Shown in pieces: positions 43,780-53,417 of a DNA stretch of 64,000 nt. Below the pieces are notes generated by a model that worked only from the letters and a program-made list of their open reading frames with translations, ran no database searches and was not told the origin of the DNA. Origin of the DNA: an uncultured Sunxiuqinia sp. (lineage in GTDB: Bacteria > Bacteroidota > Bacteroidia > Bacteroidales > Prolixibacteraceae); NCBI RefSeq assembly GCF_963678245.1, contig NZ_OY782776.1:62001-126000 (forward strand). The letters are read 5' to 3'. Each line of letters begins with the position of its first letter. Within the stretch, counting starts at the first letter, position 1. The position numbers were made by a program, and so were the translations under genes.

Positions 43780-44745
43780 ATGAAATCATATTTCAGGAAA
43801 TATTTGAGTGATAGTTGTAGTACGGAGGATTTCGAGTCCTTTATTGAGCTTGCGACCGACAAAAAAAATCAAAATGTGTTCGAAGTGAATATGAGTGAAG
43901 ATTGGAAAGACAATGATCGGACGATTGAAACTCCAGACTTATCTCCCACATTACATCGAATTCATTACGAATTGAATAAAACAGAAGTTGGAGATTCAAA
44001 GACAAGAAAATTATTTTTTTATGTGTCTCGAATTGCGGCTGTTTTGTTTGTCCCATTGTTGATCGCGTACTTTTTTCAGTGGCAGAGTCGGTCTTCAGGT
44101 ATTGAACAAACCATTGTAACACCGCTCGCATCGCAAACCTCATTTCAGCTGTCTGATGGTACTTTAGTATGGTTAAATGCGGGTTCGTCAATTCGTTTTC
44201 CTAGTGAGTTTTCGAGTAATAAGAGAATCGTAAAACTTACAGGTGAAGCTTATTTTGATGTAAAAAAGGCAAATGAACCGTTTATTGTTGAAACTAAGCA
44301 TGTCGATATCGAGGTGCTTGGAACTGCCTTCAATGTCTTGGCATATGATAATGAATTGCCAGCAATCACGTTAGAGCGAGGAAAAGTGTCCTTAAGGACA
44401 GAGTCAAATCAGAAGCAATTTCTTTCGCCCGGACATCAGGCGACTGTTGATACAACGGAATTTAATATTACGCTGAAAGAAGTAGATCCGAATTTATACT
44501 CAGCTTGGAAGGATCATCAATTGATATTTGAAAATGATCCGTTAAGCATTGTCGCTGAGAAATTGGAACGATGGTACAATGTTGAGATTGAAATTGCTGA
44601 TCCATCGTTGCTAAACAGTAAGTTAACTGCCAATATTGAATTTGAACCGTTCCGTGAAGTCCTTGATTTAATGCAGCTTACGATGCCTGTAGACTATCAG
44701 TACGATATAGATCTTCGAAAACTTATTATTACGAGACAGAACTAA
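43780..44745 (+). CDS. FecR-like anti-sigma factor
   Basis: 321 residues. A short N-terminal cytoplasmic part, one membrane helix (~84-103, VSRIAAVLFVPLLIAYFFQW), then the periplasmic FecR domain (LSDGTLVWLNAGSSIRFP, LTGEAYFDV, VEVLGTAFNVLAYD-like) and a C-terminal DUF4974 that contacts the STN domain of the SusC protein. A candidate -7 element TACCTTTAG lies at 43739. Operon with susC is likely. Confidence 0.92.
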   Translation: MKSYFRKYLSDSCSTEDFESFIELATDKKNQNVFEVNMSEDWKDNDRTIETPDLSPTLHRIHYELNKTEVGDSKTRKLFFYVSRIAAVLFVPLLIAYFFQWQSRSSGIEQTIVTPLASQTSFQLSDGTLVWLNAGSSIRFPSEFSSNKRIVKLTGEAYFDVKKANEPFIVETKHVDIEVLGTAFNVLAYDNELPAITLERGKVSLRTESNQKQFLSPGHQATVDTTEFNITLKEVDPNLYSAWKDHQLIFENDPLSIVAEKLERWYNVEIEIADPSLLNSKLTANIEFEPFREVLDLMQLTMPVDYQYDIDLRKLIITRQN

Positions 44746-44801
44746 TTAATTGGAATAAACTGCATGCCTATGTAACACAACTCTAACTAACAAAAACTAA
44801 A

Positions 44802-44830
44802 AAGTGGGAAAGCCGCGAACTTCCCCACTT
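44802..44830 (+). promoter_or_regulatory. Leader hairpin upstream of susC
   Basis: AAGTGGGAA pairs with TTCCCCACTT (one bulged C) around AGCCGCGAAC, 46 bases before the susC start. No T-run follows, so it looks like an RNA leader stem rather than a terminator. Function unknown. Confidence 0.4.
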
Positions 44831-44875
44831 GCAGTAAATAATTTTTGCAAATTATTAATCTTACAATTCAAACTT

Positions 44876-47800
44876 ATGAAAAAAAATGGATTGAAGGAAA
44901 CTAGTATAACTGTTTTCTTCTTTAAATTACTAATTGTTATGAAGCTAAGTATCTTTATTTTATGCTTAACGATCTTTACAGCGGTCGCTTCAGGAACCTA
45001 TTCTCAAACGACAAAACTGTCGGTGGTTGCAAAAAACAAATCGATTGAAGATGTTCTAAAAACGATTGAGGATCAAAGTCAGTATCGTTTCTTTTATTCT
45101 GGTGTTATTAATACGACCAAAAAAGTTTCGATTAACAGTCAGGACAAAAATCTGGAAACGATTCTTCAACAAGTGCTGGATCAAACAGAAATTGGGTATC
45201 GAATTGTAGGCCGGCAAGTTGCTCTTTTCAATACCAATGACAATGAAAATAATAACATGCTTCAACAGGAAATCAATGTTGAAGGTACTGTTACCGGTGT
45301 TGAAGGTGAACCTCTTCCGGGTGTAACAGTAGTTATTAAAGGAACCACAAATGGAACAATTACCGATTTCGATGGTCGGTACATGTTGTCTGCAGTTCCT
45401 TCTGATGCAGTATTGGTTTTCTCCTTTGTAGGGATGAAAAGTCAGGAAGTTCCGGTAGCTGGTAAAAATAACCTAAATGTTATTTTGGAGGATGAAACCA
45501 TTGGTCTTGAAGAAGTGGTAGCCATTGGTTATGGAACTGTAAAAAGAGCTGATGTTACGGGCTCTATTTCCTCTATTAGTGCTAAAGATTTCAATCTGGG
45601 AATAACAGTTGCCCCAGAGCAACTCATGCAAGGTAAGGTTGCAGGGGTAAATATTATCCAAAATAGTGGACAACCAGGAGCAGCTTCCACCGTGCGTGTT
45701 CGAGGATCCAGTTCTGTGTCTGCAGGGAATGATCCTTTGTATGTAGTGGATGGAGTTCCTTTGCAGTTCAGTTCAGCTAATAAGTATGTTAATGTTGCCG
45801 GTGAATCAAGTACTTCACCATTCTCCTCTGAAGGAACAAACCCCTTAAATGCCATTAATCCTTCTGATATTGAGTCAATTGAAATATTAAAAGATGCATC
45901 TGCAACAGCAATCTATGGATCGAGGGGAGCGAATGGAGTTATCATCATTACTACTAAAAGTAAAAATTTAGGAGAGTCAGTTTCTTACGATACTTATGTT
46001 GGAGTATCCTCAGTACGTAAGAGTTTAGAAGTGCTTTCAGCAGATGAATACCGTAACTATGCGCAGAGCAATAACCTTGCTTTTCCTGATGAAGGAGCAA
46101 ATACTGATTGGCAAGATGCCATTTATCGGACAGCGCTTAGTCAGAATCATAATTTATCATTTGGAGGAGGTTCAGCTACCAGTAATTACCGTGCATCTTT
46201 TGGGTATAACGCTCAAGATGGTATCATTGAGTCCTCGGGAATTGAAAAATACACGGCACGTTTAAATGCCAATCAAACAGGAATGGATGGAAAATTGAAG
46301 GTTGGAATCAATTTGACTTATGGTAAGATTTTAGATGATATTACTCCGATCTCTTCCAATGTTGGAAATGAGGGAGGAAATATTCTAAAAGATGCGATTC
46401 GTTGGGCTCCTACGCTTCCTGTTTATAACGAAGATGGTAGCTTTTACCAAATTGGTGAATTACGGGTGAATCCTGTTTCGTGGGGTGAGCAGATTGAAGA
46501 TGAACGGAAAACGAGCCTATTTCTAGGGAATGCCAATATCGAATACAATATTCTTGATGAACTTAAAGTGAGTGTTAACGTTGGGCACAATGATGAGGCA
46601 GTGAATCGTTATACTGTTGTTCCCGCAACCCATCCTGTTGGGCAGGCTGAAAATGGCCGCGCTTCAATTAGCAAGATGCAAAACTCAAGTTCTTTGATTG
46701 AAACAAACCTAACTTATAACAAGGAATATGAAAATAACAGTGCATTGACAATTTTAGCGGGGTATTCCTATCAACGTTTTGTTACAGAAAACACCTTTAC
46801 GGCTGCTAATCAGTTTGTTTCATCTTCAGTTAAATGGAATTTGATGCAATCAGGTAATATTGTATCAAATACGTCATACAAGTCCGCTAATCGTTTAGCA
46901 TCAATGTATGCCCGCGCAAATTATAAACTACTGGATCGTTACATATTTACTGCGACATTACGTCGTGATGGTTCCAGTCGTTTTGGGGGCAACAACCAGT
47001 ATGGACTTTTCCCGTCAGGTGCATTTGCCTGGAAGTTGTCTGATGAGTCATTTTTCAACAGCTCAAGAATAAGCAATCTGAAAGTTCGCTTGGGTTACGG
47101 TGTTACTGGTAATCAGGAAATTCCGAATGATCTGTTTCGTGAGCAGTTGTCCATTTCAGGTTCTAATGTTTACGTTTTAGGTGGAACAGCTATTCCAAGT
47201 GTGCTGCCAAGTAACTACCCAAATCCGGATTTAAAGTGGGAAACAACCAGCCAAGCCAATATTGGAATTGACTTTGGATTGTGGGATCAGCGCTTAACTG
47301 GTACGTTAGACTTCTATAAGAAACATACTACTGATCTACTGCTGGAGTTCTCAACTGCATCTCCATCCGTGGTTACTAGTCAGTGGGCCAATGTTGGTGA
47401 AGTAGACAATACCGGTTTCGAATTATCGCTGGATGGTAAGATTATACGCAAAAATGAATTCCAATGGAATGCGAATTTCAACTTCTCTACCAATAAGAAT
47501 GAAGTTATTACACTTTCTAATGAGAATTTTTCGAGAGATGAAATCTTAACGAATGCAACTTCAGGAGTAGTCAGTAACGGAAGTTCAACACAAATTATCA
47601 AACCCGGGTATGAGTTGGGTACTTTTTATGGACGGCAGTTTACCGGTTTAGATGCTGACGGCATGGAAACTTATCTTGATGAAGATGGAGTGGATGGAGC
47701 CGATATGGTCGTTTTGGGATCTGCTAATCCCGATTTCACGTTTGGATTTAGCAATAGCTTTTTCTGGAAGAACTTTGATATGTCAATTTCCTTCAGGGGT

Positions 47801-48193
47801 GTTTCCGGAAATAAAATATATAACAACACAGCAGCTGAATTTTCATACGTAAATGCTGCCCCTGGTGTTAATATTCTTAAATCAGCACTTGACCTCGGAA
47901 TGAGTCGTGATCAGATTTCTCAGTTTTCGTCTCAATGGCTTGAAGATGGCAGTTACCTGCGTTTAGATAACATGAGTATCGGGTATACTTTCGACACCAG
48001 TCGTTTGACTTTTTTATCAAAAGCACGACTTTATCTGACAGGACAAAACTTATTTGTAATTACAAATTACTCTGGCTTTGATCCTGAAGTGAGAACGAAT
48101 ACGAACCGTGGAGGTGTTGCTCCTATTGGTATTGACTATTTATCTTATCCAAGACCTCGTGTTTTCATGCTTGGAGCAAGTTTGTCATTTTAA
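44876..48193 (+). CDS. susC: SusC-like TonB-dependent transporter with STN signalling domain
   Basis: 1105 residues from the ATG at 44876, chosen over an in-frame upstream TTG because it precedes the signal peptide (LSIFILCLTIFTAVASGTYSQ). An STN domain follows (SVVAKNKSIEDVLKTIEDQS), then a CarboxypepD_reg-like domain (VTGVEGEPLPGVTVVIKGT), the TonB box/plug (ALYVVDG-type: NDPLYVVDGVPL, ATAIYGSRGANGVIII) and a beta-barrel ending in LGASLSF. It imports oligosaccharides through the outer membrane and, via STN, signals to the FecR-like protein encoded before it. Confidence 0.95.
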   Translation: MKKNGLKETSITVFFFKLLIVMKLSIFILCLTIFTAVASGTYSQTTKLSVVAKNKSIEDVLKTIEDQSQYRFFYSGVINTTKKVSINSQDKNLETILQQVLDQTEIGYRIVGRQVALFNTNDNENNNMLQQEINVEGTVTGVEGEPLPGVTVVIKGTTNGTITDFDGRYMLSAVPSDAVLVFSFVGMKSQEVPVAGKNNLNVILEDETIGLEEVVAIGYGTVKRADVTGSISSISAKDFNLGITVAPEQLMQGKVAGVNIIQNSGQPGAASTVRVRGSSSVSAGNDPLYVVDGVPLQFSSANKYVNVAGESSTSPFSSEGTNPLNAINPSDIESIEILKDASATAIYGSRGANGVIIITTKSKNLGESVSYDTYVGVSSVRKSLEVLSADEYRNYAQSNNLAFPDEGANTDWQDAIYRTALSQNHNLSFGGGSATSNYRASFGYNAQDGIIESSGIEKYTARLNANQTGMDGKLKVGINLTYGKILDDITPISSNVGNEGGNILKDAIRWAPTLPVYNEDGSFYQIGELRVNPVSWGEQIEDERKTSLFLGNANIEYNILDELKVSVNVGHNDEAVNRYTVVPATHPVGQAENGRASISKMQNSSSLIETNLTYNKEYENNSALTILAGYSYQRFVTENTFTAANQFVSSSVKWNLMQSGNIVSNTSYKSANRLASMYARANYKLLDRYIFTATLRRDGSSRFGGNNQYGLFPSGAFAWKLSDESFFNSSRISNLKVRLGYGVTGNQEIPNDLFREQLSISGSNVYVLGGTAIPSVLPSNYPNPDLKWETTSQANIGIDFGLWDQRLTGTLDFYKKHTTDLLLEFSTASPSVVTSQWANVGEVDNTGFELSLDGKIIRKNEFQWNANFNFSTNKNEVITLSNENFSRDEILTNATSGVVSNGSSTQIIKPGYELGTFYGRQFTGLDADGMETYLDEDGVDGADMVVLGSANPDFTFGFSNSFFWKNFDMSISFRGVSGNKIYNNTAAEFSYVNAAPGVNILKSALDLGMSRDQISQFSSQWLEDGSYLRLDNMSIGYTFDTSRLTFLSKARLYLTGQNLFVITNYSGFDPEVRTNTNRGGVAPIGIDYLSYPRPRVFMLGASLSF

Positions 48194-48227
48194 ACAGAAG
48201 GGTGAATAACTATTAAAATTTAAGATT

Positions 48228-49802
48228 ATGAAATTTTTCAAATTACTTATAAATAAGCAATTTATTGTTTGTGTCTCCTTCTTGCTTATTCTGTTTTCAA
48301 GTTGTGAGCTCGAGGAAGACGTTTATTCGATCTATACCCCGGATAACTTTTATGCGAATGACGCGCAGGTTCTTTCGTCGTTATCAGGAGCCTACAGAAA
48401 TTTTGCGGGAATCCCAACTTTTGGTGCTCCATATCGATTATTGGAGTGCTGTACTGACCAAGTTGTTGTTCATGGCAAAATTCAAGGTTGGTGGGCAAAT
48501 AGTGATTTTGAGCAACTGGCAGAGCATCAATGGGATAAAGACCATGGTTATGTTTGGAGTATGTGGAATACCTTGTTCCAGACTGTTGGCCAGGCGAATG
48601 CACTTATTGCCTCACTTGATGCTGCCGGTTTGGATAATGTTGAAGGAGCAAAAGCTGAATTGAGAGCTTTAAGAGCTTACGCCTATTTCTATTTGATGGA
48701 TCTTTTTGGTAGCGTTCCAATTTTTACTGAACCTAAAGTTGATCCAAATAACCTGCCGGATCAGAATTCGAGACAACAAGTTTTTGATTTTGTTATTTCT
48801 GAGCTTGGAGAAGCTGTCGTAGAATTGCCTTCACAAAACGATGTTGGAAGTGAGTATTATGGAAGATTAACCAAAGAGGCTGTATATAGTCTATTGGCGA
48901 TGGTTTATTTAAATGCCGAAGTTTATACAGGAACTCCGCAGTGGGATAAAGTGATTACAAACGCCGACTTGGTTATCAATTCTGGGGCTTTTAGTTTGCT
49001 GGACGACTATTTCGATAACTTCGTATATAACAATGAAGAAAACGAAGAAATGATTTGGGCAGGTGTCTATACTCCTGATATCACTGGAGGTATTGGTCAC
49101 CCGATCGTGCAAAAAGTACTTCCTGGAATTGGGGGCGGTTTGTTTGGGCTACCTTATACTCCTCAAAATGGTTTTGGAACCAGACCTTCTGTTGCTGCTT
49201 TGTATGAAGAGCAAGATGATCGAAAGGGATTGTTCTTAATGCCTGGCGAATTAAAGGATCCTCGTAATGGTGAAACAGTCATGGTTGAGGAAATTGTTCC
49301 GGATGGTAACTCATTTTTATATGTTCAGGGAGAATCAACTAAAGGTCCAGTTCCTTATATGATTATTGAAGCAACAGGAATTAGAAATCAGCCAATGAAT
49401 GCTGGAATCAAATGGATTAAGTGGGGACTTGACCCGAATACAAATGGCGGAAATGCAGGAAACGATATCGCTTGGTTCCGCTTAGCTGACATTATTCTCA
49501 TGAAAGCTGAAGCATTGGCTCGTCAAAATAAATTTGGTGAAGCTTTACCTTTAGTCAATCAAGTTCGGGAACGGAGCCATGCGAGTGCATTAACTTCAGT
49601 TACTTTAAACGATATTTTTGAGGAACGCGGTCGTGAACTGGCTTTTGAAATGAAGCGCAGAAATGACTTGATTCGTTTTGGTAAATTTAACGATGCGTGG
49701 GAATTTAAAGCCGCCGCATCTGATGATCATTGGAACTTGTTTCCAATACCTAAAAGAGCCATTGATGCAAATAATAAATTGCAACAAAATCCTGGTTATT
49801 AG
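48228..49802 (+). CDS. susD: SusD-like outer-membrane glycan-binding lipoprotein
   Basis: 524 residues; lipoprotein signal ending ILFSSCE. SusD features: the TPR-containing N-terminal half (AELRALRAYAYFYLMDLFG) and the RagB/SusD C-terminus (DIILMKAEALARQNKFGEAL, NQVRERS, IFEERGRELAFEMKRRNDLIRFG, LFPIPKRAIDANNKLQQNPGY). It caps the SusC barrel and captures glycan. A terminator follows directly, so susC-susD may end a transcript here. Confidence 0.95.
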   Translation: MKFFKLLINKQFIVCVSFLLILFSSCELEEDVYSIYTPDNFYANDAQVLSSLSGAYRNFAGIPTFGAPYRLLECCTDQVVVHGKIQGWWANSDFEQLAEHQWDKDHGYVWSMWNTLFQTVGQANALIASLDAAGLDNVEGAKAELRALRAYAYFYLMDLFGSVPIFTEPKVDPNNLPDQNSRQQVFDFVISELGEAVVELPSQNDVGSEYYGRLTKEAVYSLLAMVYLNAEVYTGTPQWDKVITNADLVINSGAFSLLDDYFDNFVYNNEENEEMIWAGVYTPDITGGIGHPIVQKVLPGIGGGLFGLPYTPQNGFGTRPSVAALYEEQDDRKGLFLMPGELKDPRNGETVMVEEIVPDGNSFLYVQGESTKGPVPYMIIEATGIRNQPMNAGIKWIKWGLDPNTNGGNAGNDIAWFRLADIILMKAEALARQNKFGEALPLVNQVRERSHASALTSVTLNDIFEERGRELAFEMKRRNDLIRFGKFNDAWEFKAAASDDHWNLFPIPKRAIDANNKLQQNPGY

Positions 49803-49816
49803 TTTTAATCTTATAA

Positions 49817-49850
49817 AAAACAGCCCGGAATTTATTCCGGGCTGTTTTAG
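49817..49850 (+). terminator. Terminator after susD
   Basis: A perfect 14-bp stem AAAACAGCCCGGAA / TTCCGGGCTGTTTT with loop TTTA, ending in TTTT. Confidence 0.9.
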
Positions 49851-49967
49851 CCTTTTTAGTTTCTGTTATCTATAAATTCCTTAAATATCAGAAGTAATAT
49901 TTAAAACGGTGTTGCCAATACACCGGAGTAGAACGTTCATGTTTATATCTTACTTAAACCTAACCAA

Positions 49968-51275
49968 ATGAATAATTATAGCATTATTCCAGCCTATCAA
50001 GTCAGAACTCTGGCAAGCCTTTCGTTTAGGAAAGTACTTTTGATTAGTTGTTTTGTATTCATTGCAGTGGAATGCCGAAGCCAGACGGTAAATGGTGTTG
50101 ATTATTCTCATCTATCGGGAGTTTATCACACATTTGATATGGCGGGAGATGATGTCTTTGGACAACGTTTCCCTTCCGAAAATTTTATCTATGTTGATGA
50201 AGTGACTGGAACAACTGTTAATGCTTTGACCACTTCACGCCACAACAACTCAAAAATGTATCAAACCCACCCGCAATGGACTGCGGATGGGAAATATGTC
50301 GTGATCACTTCTGACCGCACATCCACTCGTGAAAAAAGAGATCGGCAAGCCTATGCGATTTCCATGGATAATTTTGAAATTGTTCAAATTACGACCGGAG
50401 ACCGAGGTAGTAATTTGCATTTGGGGTGGCACAAAAACTCAGCTTACCTATTTCGAGGAAGTAAACTAGTTGAACTTCAGCTTGAAAAATTGTTGACTGA
50501 CAGTAAACTGGGATCTGTTGGAAATCCGGAAGATTACGAAATTGTTTTGGCTACGGTTCCTGATTCAATTCACCCTTCTGGCTTGGGCTTGGATGCAGAA
50601 GAGAATCGTGTTTTTTTCTCAAACAGAATCAACAAAGACACTTCGGCTATTTATAGTGTTGAGTTTAATTCAGGAGAAACCAAGAAAGTGTTGGAAGTAC
50701 CTTTTCGTATCGGGCATCTTCAATCAAATCCATTTGTAACCGGAGAGGTGATGTATTGTTGGGAAACCGGCGGTGATTCTCCGCAACGGATGTGGTATAT
50801 GACAGTCGACGAAGATGGAAACGTGACCAACAAACCAATTTATAACGAGAATGATAATGACTGGGTGACACATGAGGTATTCATGGCGCCTGATTATATT
50901 TTGTTCCACCTGATGGGACATCTGGATCGTTTGCAAACCAACCAACCCGGACTCTATTCGTTAAATATCCGCACCAATGAGCCCGAATTTCACGGACAAA
51001 CGGTAATGGGCGGGTACTGGCATTGCAATGCTACACCGGACCGTAAATGGATTGTTGCTGACACCTTTGATGGAAAGCTTTACCGAATTAATGCCGAAGA
51101 TAACGATGATGTGGTGCTACTGACTCAGGGACACCGAAAAAATAGTATTAGCCCGTTTACCGATAAAGCACATCTGCATCCATCAGTAAGTCCTGATGGC
51201 AAATGGGTGTTGATTAATTCCAGTTTATTCACTGATAGCGATGTTTTGCTTTTACCATTATTCCCAAAGAAATAA
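49968..51275 (+). CDS. Oligogalacturonate lyase-like beta-propeller protein (PL22-like)
   Basis: 435 residues. The N-terminal hydrophobic segment (VLLISCFVFIAVEC) suggests export, unlike most cytoplasmic PL22 enzymes. Propeller blades carry conserved His-rich motifs: QTHPQWTADGKYVVITSD, LHLGWHKNSAY, VTHEVFMAPDYILFHLMGH, YWHCNATPDRKWIVAD and HLHPSVSPDGKWVLINSS. PL22 enzymes cleave short unsaturated galacturonides. The neighbourhood (GH28, GH105, PL26-like) supports a pectin role; a non-enzymatic TolB-like propeller remains possible. Confidence 0.75.
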   Translation: MNNYSIIPAYQVRTLASLSFRKVLLISCFVFIAVECRSQTVNGVDYSHLSGVYHTFDMAGDDVFGQRFPSENFIYVDEVTGTTVNALTTSRHNNSKMYQTHPQWTADGKYVVITSDRTSTREKRDRQAYAISMDNFEIVQITTGDRGSNLHLGWHKNSAYLFRGSKLVELQLEKLLTDSKLGSVGNPEDYEIVLATVPDSIHPSGLGLDAEENRVFFSNRINKDTSAIYSVEFNSGETKKVLEVPFRIGHLQSNPFVTGEVMYCWETGGDSPQRMWYMTVDEDGNVTNKPIYNENDNDWVTHEVFMAPDYILFHLMGHLDRLQTNQPGLYSLNIRTNEPEFHGQTVMGGYWHCNATPDRKWIVADTFDGKLYRINAEDNDDVVLLTQGHRKNSISPFTDKAHLHPSVSPDGKWVLINSSLFTDSDVLLLPLFPKK

Positions 51276-51318
51276 AGGGAAACAGTTATATACACAAATA
51301 CTCTTAAAGCTATAGGTA

Positions 51319-53373
51319 ATGAATAAAAGGAGACTTCTTTTATTAACTGTATTTGGAATTTTTTCTTTGACTTCTTCAGCTGGTAATTTTGAAAATCCAC
51401 TTGAGAACCAGAATTTTGTTTATTCGGAGGAAAAATTAAATGAATATATTGAAAAGGCTGCTGATACTAAACCATTGCGTATTCAGCAAGCCGTTGAGCG
51501 AACTGCTTTAAAAACGGGAGACAATCGGAGAACACTATACAGTTCTTATTTTGCATCGTTGTGGCTTGGCCGGGATCTCGATCAGGTGAATGAGGCTTTG
51601 CTTGCCATCTTCACGAGCGATGACCCTCAGATAAATGGACTGGATGACTACTGGAATCTGTCTCTAAATCAATGGCTTTATCATTTGTATTACGCTTTTG
51701 GGGCCAAGGGGACTGTTTCTCCCGCACGGTTATATCCAGAAACAGAAAGAGCACTATTGGAGATGCTTTGGCAGCGAATGGAGTATAAAGATGATATCCT
51801 TTTAGCCCGATGGAGCACGTGGTGGATGGAAGGCAGTGAAAACCACGATATCGTTGCTAAGGTTAGTAGCTTACTTACTTCTCAGATTTTCATGAATGAG
51901 CCGGAATTTAAGGACCGCATATATCCTGATTTGGGCAATGGTGGTGGTTATAAGTTTTGGTTTCATAGTATGTATGGAGGTGGATCAGATGGCGGGCCCA
52001 AACCTCGTGGAAATTATAAAGATGGAAAGCAATACACCGCTGCCGACCATTATAAGGAATGGGTTGCTTATTTTGATAAGTATTTTTTGGAAAGGGCGAA
52101 AAAAGGTTTTTTCCTAGAGGTTGCTTCTCCTGGATATATGGCAGTCAGTATTTCCTACCTCACAGATATATTTGATCTTTGCAACGAGCAAAAACTTGCA
52201 ATAAGGGCTGAAAAATTTTTAGACGCCGTTTGGGCGGATTGGGCATTGGATCAGCTTAACGGTGTGAGGGGGGGCTCTAAAACGCGTGTTAAGGATGGAA
52301 ATAAATGGAGCAGTGCGATGTATCTTCAAAGCCGTTTCTATTTTGGTGGTGAAGGCAGTGCGGAAGATCATTATTTTACGCAGTTGATTAGTAATTATAA
52401 ACTGAAGCCGATTCACTGGAGCATTGCACTGGACCGGCAGGGGCTTGGCGAATTTGCTTATGTGTCGCGCAAGCCAGGGGAAGAGGAAAATATATGGCCA
52501 AGGCCTTTGGGAACCGAACGCACCATGTTATGCGATACGGAAGCTCGTTTTGTGAGATATAGTTGGATTACACCAGATTATATCATGGGCTGTCAAATGG
52601 ATCACCCGGTAGCTGTTCACAGTCATTTGAGCGTCCAGGCTCGCTGGTTGGGAATTATCTTTAAAGGGGAAAACGGGCCACGAATTTATCCAACTGATGC
52701 TGCCGTGAATACAAAAGGCTGGACAAACGAACATGCACTTTGCAGGGCTGTCCAACACGAAAACGTGATGCTGGTTCAGCAGGCCCGCCGTTTTTCGCAG
52801 GTTAATCCTGACTGGTACCCATCTAAGCTTATGATTGGGAATGATTACGGTATTTATATTGGAGATACTCATGATCGAGTGGTTGAAAAGAAAGGCTGGA
52901 TATTTGTGGAAAAAGGAGATGCATTTGCAGCCGTTCGAGTAGTGATAGGCAATGATAGTGCCATATCGGGGGTGCATAGTGAATTGCTAGACGATAGTTA
53001 TTCTTGGAGCTCGGATAAAAAAATGATCTATTTAAACGACAAATATGCCGGGATGATATTTGAAACATCGCGGCGGGTTCATCATAAAACCTTTGAAGCT
53101 TTTATGGACGATATTTTAGATAATCAGCTGGTGCTGGATAAAACTGTTGTCGCAGGTTTTAATATCTTACGCTATCGGGGATGTGGCGAAAATGCGAAGG
53201 AGATGTATTTCAATCTGGCAAACGAAGAAATATCTATGATTGGCGGCGAGCGGGTTAATTACTCACCTGACGTGCTATTTGACAGCCCGTATATTAAATC
53301 GAGATACAAAAGTGGTGTTATTAAAATCAGTAAGGATGATCAGGAACTTGTTCTGGATTTCAATCAGTATTAA
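51319..53373 (+). CDS. Uncharacterised secreted protein, toroid plus beta-sandwich
   Basis: 684 residues with a signal peptide (RLLLLTVFGIFSLTSSAGN). The first ~380 residues are helical and Trp/Tyr-rich (LDDYWNLSLNQWLYHLYYAFG, WSTWWMEGSENHD, YKEWVAYFDKYFLERAKKG) like an (alpha/alpha) toroid. The rest is beta-rich (AGMIFETSRRVHHKTFEAFM). The layout recalls heparinase II/III or alginate-lyase-type enzymes, but no family motif was recognised. Conserved-looking His, Asn and Tyr (SENHD, MDHPVAVHSHLSVQARW) could form an active site. Lies between two pectin enzymes, 43 bp after the propeller gene. Confidence 0.7.
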   Translation: MNKRRLLLLTVFGIFSLTSSAGNFENPLENQNFVYSEEKLNEYIEKAADTKPLRIQQAVERTALKTGDNRRTLYSSYFASLWLGRDLDQVNEALLAIFTSDDPQINGLDDYWNLSLNQWLYHLYYAFGAKGTVSPARLYPETERALLEMLWQRMEYKDDILLARWSTWWMEGSENHDIVAKVSSLLTSQIFMNEPEFKDRIYPDLGNGGGYKFWFHSMYGGGSDGGPKPRGNYKDGKQYTAADHYKEWVAYFDKYFLERAKKGFFLEVASPGYMAVSISYLTDIFDLCNEQKLAIRAEKFLDAVWADWALDQLNGVRGGSKTRVKDGNKWSSAMYLQSRFYFGGEGSAEDHYFTQLISNYKLKPIHWSIALDRQGLGEFAYVSRKPGEEENIWPRPLGTERTMLCDTEARFVRYSWITPDYIMGCQMDHPVAVHSHLSVQARWLGIIFKGENGPRIYPTDAAVNTKGWTNEHALCRAVQHENVMLVQQARRFSQVNPDWYPSKLMIGNDYGIYIGDTHDRVVEKKGWIFVEKGDAFAAVRVVIGNDSAISGVHSELLDDSYSWSSDKKMIYLNDKYAGMIFETSRRVHHKTFEAFMDDILDNQLVLDKTVVAGFNILRYRGCGENAKEMYFNLANEEISMIGGERVNYSPDVLFDSPYIKSRYKSGVIKISKDDQELVLDFNQY

Positions 53374-53417
53374 TTGTTAATTTGAGTTCAGAAAGTATTG
53401 ATATAAAAATTTTAGAA

